Counted from the first letter of the stretch, positions 1 through 5,748 are shown. The stretch: 9,964 nucleotides of DNA from Fodinibacter sp045807225 (GCA_045807225.1 JBJMHU010000113.1:1-9964); one strand, 5' to 3'. The notes: generated by a model not told the origin, from the letters alone. Program-made: numbers and translations.

Positions 1-528
1 GGCAAGCGGCTGATCGTCGTCGACGACTCCATCGTGCGTGGCAACACCCAGCGGGCGCTGGTGCGGATGCTGCGCGAGGCGGGGGCGGCCGAGGTGCACG
101 TGCGCATCTCGTCGCCGCCGGTTCGCTGGCCCTGCTTCTACGGCATCGACTTCGCCACCCGCGCGGAGCTGATCGCCACCGGCCTGGGCGTCGAGGAGGT
201 CTGCAACTCGATCGGCGCCGACAGCCTGGGGTACATCTCCGAGGCGGGGATGATCGCGGCCACCAACCAGTCCGAGGACCGGTTGTGCACGGCCTGCTTC
301 ACCGGAACGTACCCCGTGCCGCTGCCCGAGAACGGCCTGCTCGGCAAGGGCGTGCTCGAGCTCGAGCTGCCGATCGCCTCCGGCCCGGTCGGCCGGGCGA
401 CCGGTGAGCGCCACCCCCACCGCCACGCCCCGGTCGTCGACGTGCCGCTGCTCGACCTGCCGCTCGACGTCGACGGGGTGTCCACCTCCGCCGGTGGGGG
501 CGCGGCCGAGGCTCTCCTGCGTCCCTGA
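1..528 (+). CDS. purF: Amidophosphoribosyltransferase (PurF), C-terminal part, 5' end outside window
   Basis: PurF transfers the amide nitrogen of glutamine to PRPP to make 5-phosphoribosylamine, the committed step of purine synthesis in the cytoplasm. Only the last 175 residues are present, read in frame 1 from the first base; the GTG at 34 is an internal valine codon, not the start. The PRPP loop VVDDSIVRGNT lies at visible residues 6-16. It is followed by PCFYGID with Cys45 and CTACFTG with Cys96 and Cys99. These match the cysteines that bind the [4Fe-4S] cluster in the Bacillus subtilis-type enzyme, so this is the iron-sulfur class rather than the E. coli class. After the conserved core there is a tail of about 60 residues rich in Val, Pro and Gly that I do not recognise. 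In many actinobacteria purM follows purF directly; here the next gene is an unrelated convergent endonuclease-like gene. The identification is very secure. Confidence 0.97.
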   Translation, partial: GKRLIVVDDSIVRGNTQRALVRMLREAGAAEVHVRISSPPVRWPCFYGIDFATRAELIATGLGVEEVCNSIGADSLGYISEAGMIAATNQSEDRLCTACFTGTYPVPLPENGLLGKGVLELELPIASGPVGRATGERHPHRHAPVVDVPLLDLPLDVDGVSTSAGGGAAEALLRP

Positions 529-547
529 CCCCGGTGTGTCCTGGTTC

Positions 548-586
548 GAGGTGATGTTCACCCGCCTGCCAGCAGGTCATCACCTC
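548..586. repeat. Palindrome 1 of 4 (left block, outer)
   Basis: Arms GAGGTGATG (548-556) and CATCACCTC (578-586) flank a 21-nt spacer. The spacer has its own dyad, CCTGC at 565-569 against GCAGG at 572-576. Upstream the left arm extends to GTTC; downstream the right arm reads CTCCA. Confidence 0.9.
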
Positions 587-611
587 CAATCGACGGCTGC
601 CCACATGGGTC

Positions 612-650
612 GAGGTGATGTGTCGGCCACTGACGGTCGGTCATCACCTC
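612..650. repeat. Palindrome 2 of 4 (left block, inner)
   Basis: Arms GAGGTGATG (612-620) and CATCACCTC (642-650) flank a 21-nt spacer. It starts exactly 64 nt after palindrome 1. The right half shares the 14-mer GGTCATCACCTCCA with palindrome 1 (575-588 and 639-652). It ends 15 nt before the stop codon of the convergent endonuclease-like gene. The spacer has only a weak internal dyad. Confidence 0.9.
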
Positions 651-665
651 CACCGGCGGCAGCGC

Positions 666-1628
666 TCATCCCCAACGCGCGGCGCGTGCCCAGTAGGCGG
701 CGCAGATCTGGTCCAGGTACGCCTCCGGAGTGAGCCGCCACCCCACGAGCGACACTCGCAGGACCAGCTCGTCACCGAGCTGGATCGCGTTCTGTCGCAG
801 GTCGTCGTCGACCATCTGCAGGCCTCGGGCGTGCCCGATACCGTCCACCTCGACGACCAGCCGTGCCTCGCGCCAGGCCACGTCGAGGTAGGCCTTCCCG
901 TTGGGAAGGCGCCGGACCTGCTGACGGCTGGGCGCCGGAAGTCCCCGGCGCCGGCAGGCTGCCACGACGTCGAGCTCGCCCAGCGAGTGGGCACCGTCGG
1001 CGACGTCGTGAACGAGCACGTGGATGAGCTTGCGCCGGTTCCTGCCTCGGATGACCGACTCGGCCTCGACGAGCTGTGCACCGGTGCAGAGCCGTTGCTG
1101 AACCGGCATCACCAAGATCAGAGCAGCCTGACGGTCGGACACCGCCCAGTGCGCCGCTCGCACAGCCGCGACCGGCACCCTGGTGCGCGGCATCCCGGCC
1201 GTGAGCAGCTCGCCGTCGAGCCGCCGGATGACTTTGTGGTGCTGCACGCCCGGGAGGGAACGGACCTCGACAGTGTGCTTGACCGAGACATGCACCGTGT
1301 CGTCGTCGAAGCCGGTGAGGCCGGCGTGCTGCAGCGCAGACACTCCATCGAGCGCAGCCACCTTGGAGCCCGTCTCCCACACGGCGAGCCAGCGACTGGC
1401 TCGCATGTTCAGGGGAGCCGTCGTCATCGCAACGGTCTGGTGACCGTGCACGGCCCAACGCTCTGCTGCCACCTCCCGCCTGATCATGACGTGGTCGACG
1501 TCGCAGCTGCGCAGGAGGGCACGCGACAGCACGCCGTCATGCTCGGCGGCGAGCTCACGTGCGCGGCGGCGTCGCTCGGCCGTGCTGCCGCGAGGAGTGG
1601 CCGACGGATGGGCTGGCGCAGTGGACAT
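666..1628 (-). CDS. AbiEi-like N-terminal / DUF559 (Vsr-type endonuclease fold) protein
   Basis: A 320-aa protein if started at the ATG at 1626-1628; an in-frame ATG at 1662-1664 would add 12 residues. Neither has a convincing ribosome binding site. Residue numbers refer to the 320-aa form. The N-terminal third (about 15-70) resembles the winged-helix domain of AbiEi-type antitoxins: a helix, then 'EHDGVLSRALL', then a 'REVAAERWAVHGHQTVAM' strand pair. The C-terminal 100 residues carry the DUF559/Vsr-like PD-(D/E)XK pattern: a Glu in SLGELDVV (about 218), YLDVAW (Asp249), VVEVDGIGH (Glu260, Asp262, His266) and DDDLRQN. The catalytic-looking residues are all present, so the nuclease fold appears intact. 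No AbiEii-like toxin gene is adjacent. The gene is lower in GC than its neighbours and is bracketed by four palindromes, suggesting horizontal acquisition. Function is not established: DNA cleavage or nicking, or regulation by binding the palindromes, are both inference. Confidence 0.85.
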   Translation of the reverse strand: MSTAPAHPSATPRGSTAERRRRARELAAEHDGVLSRALLRSCDVDHVMIRREVAAERWAVHGHQTVAMTTAPLNMRASRWLAVWETGSKVAALDGVSALQHAGLTGFDDDTVHVSVKHTVEVRSLPGVQHHKVIRRLDGELLTAGMPRTRVPVAAVRAAHWAVSDRQAALILVMPVQQRLCTGAQLVEAESVIRGRNRRKLIHVLVHDVADGAHSLGELDVVAACRRRGLPAPSRQQVRRLPNGKAYLDVAWREARLVVEVDGIGHARGLQMVDDDLRQNAIQLGDELVLRVSLVGWRLTPEAYLDQICAAYWARAARWG

Positions 1629-1725
1629 GGGCGCGAGGATCGCTCGATACCGCCGACACGTCATCGCGAGGACGCAGGCTGTGGACAGCAGGTCGGGCGC
1701 TGCCCACCTGTGGACGAAGGCATTC

Positions 1726-1764
1726 GAGGTGAAACGCTGCCACCTCAGGTGAGCACATCACCTC
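1726..1764. repeat. Palindrome 3 of 4 (right block, inner)
   Basis: Left arm GAGGTGAAA (1726-1734) is the only degenerate arm; right arm CATCACCTC is at 1756-1764. Span and spacer match the others at 39 and 21 nt. The actual perfect pairing is TTCGAGGTGA (1723-1732) with TCACCTCGAA (1758-1767). The spacer contains the dyad CACCT (1741-1745) against AGGTG (1747-1751). It lies about 100 nt upstream of the start codon of the endonuclease-like gene. Confidence 0.85.
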
Positions 1765-1789
1765 GAACCCACCGGGATCCTGCGGAGTC

Positions 1790-1828
1790 GAGGTGATGTC
1801 CCGACCTGTCGGGGCAGAGCATCACCTC
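1790..1828. repeat. Palindrome 4 of 4 (right block, outer)
   Basis: Arms GAGGTGATG (1790-1798) and CATCACCTC (1820-1828) flank a 21-nt spacer. The spacer holds a clean hairpin, CCCGA (1800-1804) and TCGGG (1809-1813) with a CCTG loop. It starts 64 nt after palindrome 3, repeating the spacing of the left block, and lies 28 nt downstream of the stop codon of the amino-acid permease. Confidence 0.9.
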
Positions 1829-1856
1829 GAACGAGGCCCCCCGTCCAGCCCTGAGG

Positions 1857-3350
1857 TCAGCTGCCGGACATCGAGCCGACCGGGCGCTCGTCCTGCGGGG
1901 ACTGCCGCGCCAGCCGCGAGCGGCGGTAGCCGTAGACGAAGTAGATGACGATGCCGAGCGCCATCCACGCGATGAACCGGATCCAGGTCTCGGTCGGCAG
2001 GGTGAGCATCAGGTAGATGGCGATGGCGGCGGCCAGCCCCGGCAGCCAGGGGCTGCCCGGCACCTTGAACGGGCGGTGCAGGTCGGGGCGCTTGTGGCGC
2101 AGCACCGGCACCGCGATCGAGACCAGCGTGAACGCCGCCAGGGTGCCGATGTTGACCATGTACTCGAGAGTGCCGACCGGAGTGAGCGCCGCGACGAGGG
2201 CCACCAGCAGCCCGATCGAGATGGTGATGCGCAGCGGCGTGCCGGTGCGGTGGTTGACCTTGCCGAAGCGCGCCGGCAGCAGCCAGTCGCGGGACATGGC
2301 GAAAAGCACGCGGGAGGCGCCGATGAGCAGCGTCATGACGACGGTGGTCAGCCCTGCCACGGCCCCAGCGGAGATCAGCGTCGCGTACGCCGGTTTGCCC
2401 ACCGACTCGAAGGCCGTCGCCAACGCTGCCTCGGTCGAGATCTTGTCGAACGGCAGCATGCCGGTGATCACGAGGGCGACCGCGCAGTACAGCACGGTGC
2501 AGATGACCAGCGAGCCGATGATGCCGATCGGCAGGTCGCGCTGGGGGTTCTTGGCCTCCTCGGCGGTGGTCGCGACCACGTCGAAGCCGATGTAGGCGAA
2601 GAACACCAGCGAGGCGCCCGACACGATGCCGAGCAGGCCGAAGTTGGTGGGGGTGAAGCCGAGCAGGGTCTGCAGCAGCGGTGACTCCAGCGCGCTCTTG
2701 CTGGGGGCCGGCTGCGACGGCGGGATGAAGGGCGTGTAGTTCGCCCGGTTGATGAACCCGATGCCGGCCACGATGACGAACAGCACGATGAACAGCTTGA
2801 TGCCGACCAGCACCAGGTTGACCCGCATCGACTCCTTGATGCCGATGCTGACCAGCACCGTCAGCACCGCCGCCAGGAGGAAGGCCATCAGGTCGAACCG
2901 GGAGCCGTAGCCGATCGACTCCGGGATGTCGACGCCGAGGTGGCCCATGAACACCCCGAAGTACGACGACCAGCCCTGCGCCACGACCGACGCGCCCAGG
3001 AGCAGCTCGAGCAGCAGGTCCCAGCCGATGATCCACGCGATCACCTCACCCAGGCTGGCGTAGGAGAAGGTGTAGGCCGACCCGCTGACGGGCACCGACG
3101 AGGCGAACTCGGCGTAGCACAGGGCCGCCAGACCGCAGCACAGCGCGGCGAGCACGAACGACAGCACGATCGACGGACCTGCGACCTCCTTGGCGGCCCG
3201 GCCGGTGAGCGTGAAGATGCCGGCGCCGATGATGACGCCGATGCCGAAGACGGTCAGGTCGAGTGCCGTGAGCGTCTTCTTGAGCTTGTAGTCCGCCTCC
3301 TCGCCCTCGCCGATGGAGTCCTCGATCGACTTGGTCCGCATCATGCTCAT
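1857..3350 (-). CDS. APC-superfamily amino-acid permease (cationic amino-acid transporter type)
   Basis: A 497-aa inner-membrane transporter expected to import amino acids by proton symport, as in the APC superfamily. About 25 hydrophilic residues are followed by roughly twelve hydrophobic segments. The first membrane helix carries IGAGIFTLTG (residues 41-50), whose unwound GAG stretch contacts the substrate amino and carboxyl groups in family members. The segment FFAYIGFDVVATTAEEAKNP near residues 265-290 is the characteristic helix 6-7 motif of the CAT-type branch (YfnA/YhdG-like). The last two helices and 'HRPFKVPGSPW' fit the AA_permease_C region. The start at 3348-3350 is supported by GGAGG 8 nt upstream on the coding strand; two further Met codons follow within four codons. 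It stands alone, with about 100 nt separating it from the PH-domain gene upstream. Substrate cannot be assigned from sequence; cationic or small neutral amino acids are both possible. Confidence 0.95.
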   Translation of the reverse strand: MSMMRTKSIEDSIGEGEEADYKLKKTLTALDLTVFGIGVIIGAGIFTLTGRAAKEVAGPSIVLSFVLAALCCGLAALCYAEFASSVPVSGSAYTFSYASLGEVIAWIIGWDLLLELLLGASVVAQGWSSYFGVFMGHLGVDIPESIGYGSRFDLMAFLLAAVLTVLVSIGIKESMRVNLVLVGIKLFIVLFVIVAGIGFINRANYTPFIPPSQPAPSKSALESPLLQTLLGFTPTNFGLLGIVSGASLVFFAYIGFDVVATTAEEAKNPQRDLPIGIIGSLVICTVLYCAVALVITGMLPFDKISTEAALATAFESVGKPAYATLISAGAVAGLTTVVMTLLIGASRVLFAMSRDWLLPARFGKVNHRTGTPLRITISIGLLVALVAALTPVGTLEYMVNIGTLAAFTLVSIAVPVLRHKRPDLHRPFKVPGSPWLPGLAAAIAIYLMLTLPTETWIRFIAWMALGIVIYFVYGYRRSRLARQSPQDERPVGSMSGS

Positions 3351-3351
3351 G

Positions 3352-3412
3352 AGTGCCGCCTCCGAAGGTCGCCCGTCCCCTGCCGACGCATCGACCGTAG
3401 TGGAGCGGCACT
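3352..3412 (-). promoter_or_regulatory. Inverted repeat that encloses the permease ribosome binding site
   Basis: On the coding (minus) strand, AGTGCCGCTCC (3412 to 3402) can pair with GGAGGCGGCACT (3363 to 3352): eleven pairs with one bulged base and a 38-nt loop. The right arm contains the Shine-Dalgarno GGAGG (3359-3363) and ends one base before the ATG. If the transcript starts upstream of 3412, folding would hide the ribosome binding site. If it starts at the TACGGT box inside the loop (3394-3399), the repeat would act only as DNA, for example as an operator. No known riboswitch consensus was recognised. Confidence 0.45.
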
Positions 3413-3452
3413 GCTCAGGAGTAGGGGAGGGACCGGCCGATCCGGCGTGGCC

Positions 3453-4283
3453 TCATCCCTGTTCGGACCAGTGCGCGGGTGGGTAGAGCGGGCGCTCGTC
3501 GTCCTCGCCGGCCACGCGCACCACGGGGATCTCGCCGGTGTCACCCAGGTGCAGCGGGTCGCCGAGGTTCGAGCTGCGGTACCAGGACTCCGGCCGGCTG
3601 GCCGGGCTCGGCTCCTCCCGCCCGCTCGGCCGCGGCTCCCCGCGCCCGCCTGCGGGAGCCGGCCCACCGGCATCCGGGCCACCGCTCGGGCCACCACCGG
3701 CGCCACCGGGCCCGCTGCCGTCCCGCGGCGGCGGTTGCTGGGGAGGCGGACTGTTCGGTGCGATGCGCAGCAGCGAACCGGGGCCGAAGAGCTGGGTGCA
3801 GATGGCCTTGTAGTGGACGTCGGCATCCGGCACGTGGTCGATGTTCGACAAAGCCTGGTCCTGGCCGGCCGACTCGAGCACGAAGTTGCCGTAGCCGAGG
3901 ATGCGACCGAGGATCGAGCGGTCGTACGTCATGTCGGTGACCTTGAGCAGCGGCATCATCGCGACCCGCCGGCGGATGAAGCCGTAGAAGAGCAGGAAGC
4001 GCTTGTCGGTGGCGACGAACCAGTCGCGGCGCCAGTTGAGCACGCGCCACAGCAGCCACAGGGCCGCTCCCCACCAGAGCAGCAGGCTCGCGTTGTGGAG
4101 GAGCTGGCCGGCCGGGCTCAGCGGGACCGTGACGTCGACCCAGAACGCGAATGCCGTTGCGGCTGAGGCGATCAGGATCTCGCGGGCCAGGTGCACCCAG
4201 TGCAGCCGGACGGCGACGATGATCGTCTCGCCGTCGACGAGGTAGCGCTCCAGCTCACGGTCGAGCCGCAGGCGGCGCGCCAT
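3453..4283 (-). CDS. PH-domain membrane protein with Pro/Gly-rich C-terminal extension
   Basis: A 276-aa protein of unknown cellular role. Two hydrophobic segments (about 33-54 and 64-83) are followed by a bacterial PH (bPH2/YdbS-like) domain at about 85-165. That domain is seen in 'DWFVATDKRFLLFYGFIRRR', then 'MPLLKVTDMTYDRSILGRIL' and 'GYGNFVLESAG', the typical strand-strand-helix pattern. Residues about 178-228 are a low-complexity Pro/Gly/Ser linker. The last 45 residues regain normal composition (WYRSSNLGDPLHLGDTGEIP) and may be a cytoplasmic interaction tail. The ATG at 4281-4283 follows the stop of the upstream small gene after one base (TGA-C-ATG), so translation is probably coupled. 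bPH2 domains are known as membrane-associated modules with no agreed enzymatic activity. The domain call is secure; any function is not. Confidence 0.88.
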   Translation of the reverse strand: MARRLRLDRELERYLVDGETIIVAVRLHWVHLAREILIASAATAFAFWVDVTVPLSPAGQLLHNASLLLWWGAALWLLWRVLNWRRDWFVATDKRFLLFYGFIRRRVAMMPLLKVTDMTYDRSILGRILGYGNFVLESAGQDQALSNIDHVPDADVHYKAICTQLFGPGSLLRIAPNSPPPQQPPPRDGSGPGGAGGGPSGGPDAGGPAPAGGRGEPRPSGREEPSPASRPESWYRSSNLGDPLHLGDTGEIPVVRVAGEDDERPLYPPAHWSEQG

Positions 4284-4284
4284 G

Positions 4285-4452
4285 TCACCCGTTGATCAAG
4301 GACGTGAAGAACGACGCGACGTTGCTGACCGCGTTGACCGTGAAGTCCCAGGCGGCGCGGAACATGCTCGCGGCCTCGGTGGGCGCGGTGAAGATGGCGT
4401 AGAGCAGGAAGATGACGACCAGCCACATCACGATCTTCTTGATCGGGGGCAT
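4285..4452 (-). CDS. Small single-pass membrane protein upstream of PH-domain gene
   Basis: Predicted 55 aa when started at the ATG at 4450-4452, which lies 8 nt after a strong AGGAGG. An ATG at 4456-4458 is only 2 nt from that site, and one at 4486-4488 would place the ribosome binding site inside the gene. Residues 1-6 (MPPIKK) are basic, 7-22 (IVMWLVVIFLLYAIFT) form one membrane helix, and 28-53 look like an amphipathic helix rich in Ala, Val and Phe. There is no signal-peptidase site and no cysteine. It sits one base upstream of the PH-domain gene in a two-gene operon. From memory, small proteins of this shape recur next to PH-domain genes in actinobacteria, which suggests a partner or membrane anchor; that role is inference. 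Confidence 0.75.
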   Translation of the reverse strand: MPPIKKIVMWLVVIFLLYAIFTAPTEAASMFRAAWDFTVNAVSNVASFFTSLING

Positions 4453-4460
4453 GCTCATGT

Positions 4461-4466
4461 CCTCCT
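4461..4466 (-). promoter_or_regulatory. Ribosome binding site fixing the start of the small membrane protein
   Basis: CCTCCT on the plus strand is AGGAGG on the coding strand. Spacing is 8 nt to the ATG at 4450-4452 and 2 nt to the ATG at 4456-4458, so the downstream ATG is the better start. Confidence 0.75.
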
Positions 4467-4511
4467 GCGTCGGGTGTGCCGTGCGCACGCCTCAGCCAGC
4501 ATGGTGTCAGA

Positions 4512-4528
4512 TGTGACGGGTGTGACGG
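4512..4528. repeat. Tandem TGTGACGG direct repeat upstream of the PH operon
   Basis: TGTGACGG occurs at 4512-4519 and 4521-4528, a 9-nt period. A related TGTCAG lies at 4505-4510. The repeats lie about 60-75 nt upstream of the small membrane protein start, where an operator could lie. No clear -10 box was found beside it. Confidence 0.4.
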
Positions 4529-4553
4529 TTGATGCGAACCGATCGGGCGTGTC

Positions 4554-4580
4554 GCGGCCGGCATCCGGATGCCGTGCCGC
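4554..4580 (-). terminator. Palindromic hairpin downstream of upp
   Basis: A perfect 16-nt palindrome CGGCATCCGGATGCCG (4559-4574) is extended by GCGGC/GCCGC (4554-4558 and 4576-4580) across one bulged T. The GC-rich stem sits 40 nt after the upp stop codon and before the PH operon, with no U tract. It could be a terminator for upp or a protein-binding site. Confidence 0.45.
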
Positions 4581-4619
4581 CACCTCCCGACGTGACCGGC
4601 GGCCACGCTCCGCCGCGGG

Positions 4620-5261
4620 TCACTGGGCCAGGCCGTAGAGCCGGTCGCCCGCGTCCCCGAGGCCGGGCACGATGTACCCGACCTCGTTGAGCCGGTCGTC
4701 GATCGCGCCGGTGACCAGGGTGATGGGAGGGATGACGTCGGCCAGCTCCTCCTGCAGGTGCGCGATGCCCTCGGGGGCGCTGAGCAGGGTGACCGCCGTG
4801 ATGTCGTCGGCACCGCGCTCGATGAGGAACTTGATGGCGTCGGCCATCGAGCCGCCGGTCGCGAGCATCGGGTCGAGCACGTAGACCTGCCGGCCGCTCA
4901 GGTCGTCGGGCAGCCGGTTGGCGTAGGTGATCGCCTGCAGCGTCTCCTCGTCGCGCTGCATCCCGAGGAAGCCGACCTCGGCGCTGGGCAGCAGGCGCAC
5001 CATGCCCTCGAGCATGCCCAGGCCCGCGCGCAGGATGGGCACGACGAGGGGCTTGGGGTTGCTCAGCTTGATGCCGGTCGTCGGCGCCACCGGAGTCTCG
5101 ATCTCGAACGGCTCGACCCGCACCTCGCGGGTGGCCTCGTAGGCGAGCAGCGTCATCAGCTCTTCAGCGAGGCGGCGGAAGGTGGGGGAGTCGGTTCGCC
5201 TGTCCCGGAGGTAGGTCAGCTTGTGGGCGATGAGCCGGTGGTCCGGGTTGATGACGCGCAT
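4620..5261 (-). CDS. upp: Uracil phosphoribosyltransferase
   Basis: A 213-aa cytoplasmic enzyme that makes UMP from uracil and PRPP in pyrimidine salvage. The PRPP loop VYVLDPMLATGGS is at residues 127-138, the flexible-loop region PILRAGLGM at about 75-83, and the uracil-binding C-terminus YIVPGLGDAGDRLYG at about 195-210. Length is normal for the family. The ATG at 5259-5261 is the obvious start (MRVINPDHRLIAHKL matches the family N-terminus). No ribosome binding site precedes it; instead a TAAGTT box ends 6 nt before the ATG, suggesting a leaderless transcript. The divergent tadA start codon is only 16 nt away, so promoter elements for each gene must overlap the other's coding region. Confidence 0.97.
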   Translation of the reverse strand: MRVINPDHRLIAHKLTYLRDRRTDSPTFRRLAEELMTLLAYEATREVRVEPFEIETPVAPTTGIKLSNPKPLVVPILRAGLGMLEGMVRLLPSAEVGFLGMQRDEETLQAITYANRLPDDLSGRQVYVLDPMLATGGSMADAIKFLIERGADDITAVTLLSAPEGIAHLQEELADVIPPITLVTGAIDDRLNEVGYIVPGLGDAGDRLYGLAQ

Positions 5262-5267
5262 GGGTGA

Positions 5268-5273
5268 AACTTA
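5268..5273 (-). promoter_or_regulatory. Candidate -10 box for a leaderless upp transcript
   Basis: On the coding strand TAAGTT fits the actinobacterial TANNNT pattern and is followed by exactly 6 nt and then the ATG. Transcription could therefore begin at the start codon itself. No recognisable -35 lies 17-18 nt upstream, inside tadA. Confidence 0.45.
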
Positions 5274-5277
5274 GCGC

Positions 5278-5748
5278 GTGCCCCCTCCGCCCGACCCTGC
5301 GCTCGCTGCGTGGATGCGCCGCGCCCTGACCCTGGCTCAGCAGGCCTCGGATGCCGGTGACGTGCCGGTGGGCGCGCTGGTGGTGGACTCGAACGGCGAG
5401 GTGGTCGGCGAGGGGTGGAACCTGCGTGAGGCACAGCAGGATCCCACCGCGCACGCCGAGGTGGTGGCCCTGCGGGCCGCCGCCCACCGGCTCGGGTCCT
5501 GGCGCCTGTCGGGGTGCACCCTCGTCGTGACGATGGAGCCGTGCCCGATGTGTGCCGGAGCCACGATGCTCGCCCGGGTGGAGCGCATCGTGCTCGGTGC
5601 CTGGGACCCCAAGCTCGGGGCGTGCGGCTCGGTGTGGGACGTCGTGCGCGACCGACGCTCCACCCACCGGGCCGAGGTCGTCGGCGGGGTGCTCGAGGAC
5701 GAGTGCGGCGCCATCGTGCGCGACTTCTTCGCCGGTCACCGGTCCTGA
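5278..5748 (+). CDS. tadA: tRNA-specific adenosine deaminase (A34 to inosine)
   Basis: A 156-aa zinc-dependent deaminase that converts the wobble adenosine of tRNA-Arg(ACG) to inosine. The zinc and catalytic signatures are complete: HAE within TAHAEVVAL (His59, Glu61) and PCPMCAGA (Cys89, Cys92). The family N-terminus 'MRRALTLAQQASDAGDVPVG' begins at residue 13, so the ATG at 5314-5316 is an alternative start. The GTG at 5278 gives the short N-terminal extension usual in the family. No ribosome binding site precedes the GTG, and upp lies divergently 16 nt away. The remaining C-terminal part (LEDECGAIVRDFFAGHR) fits the family ending. A guanine or cytosine deaminase is less likely because of the PCPMCAGA motif and the neighbouring tRNA gene, although that neighbour is not proof. 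Confidence 0.94.
   Translation: MPPPPDPALAAWMRRALTLAQQASDAGDVPVGALVVDSNGEVVGEGWNLREAQQDPTAHAEVVALRAAAHRLGSWRLSGCTLVVTMEPCPMCAGATMLARVERIVLGAWDPKLGACGSVWDVVRDRRSTHRAEVVGGVLEDECGAIVRDFFAGHRS

Larger units (their letters stand above)
544..1832. other. Candidate REPtron-like cassette: endonuclease-family gene bracketed by paired palindromes
   Basis: Seen directly: a single minus-strand gene lies between two 103-nt blocks (548-650 and 1726-1828). Each block contains two palindromes of identical 9-21-9 geometry separated by 25 nt. The outermost arms, GTTCGAGGTGATG at 544-556 and CATCACCTCGAAC at 1820-1832, form a perfect 13-bp terminal inverted repeat. Hand counts on a few 60-nt rows give about 63-65% GC inside the gene against up to about 77% in the permease gene. 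No target-site duplication is visible just outside the ends. The name is an analogy to RAYT/REP elements, in which a nuclease gene is bracketed by palindromes. Mobility is inference, and the blocks could instead be operators and terminators. Confidence 0.5.

Noticed and set aside
666..1664. Type IV toxin-antitoxin operon (AbiEi/AbiEii)
   Set aside because: Only the AbiEi-like N-terminal domain is present; no nucleotidyltransferase toxin gene lies on either side.
615..1796. Long plus-strand open frame of 393 codons across the cassette
   Set aside because: It is antisense to the DUF559 gene, has an Arg/His/Pro-rich composition without domain signals, and runs through both repeat blocks; it is a GC-rich shadow frame.
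548..1828. CRISPR array
   Set aside because: The repeats are only 9 nt, alternate in orientation, come as two isolated pairs, and no cas genes are present.
544..1832. Ordinary insertion sequence
   Set aside because: There is no recognisable transposase and no target-site duplication next to the terminal repeats, and the multiple spaced palindromes differ from classic IS ends.
2940..4166. Plus-strand open frame of 408 codons opposite the permease and PH genes
   Set aside because: It spans two well-supported minus-strand genes and an intergenic region and has a biased, motif-free translation.
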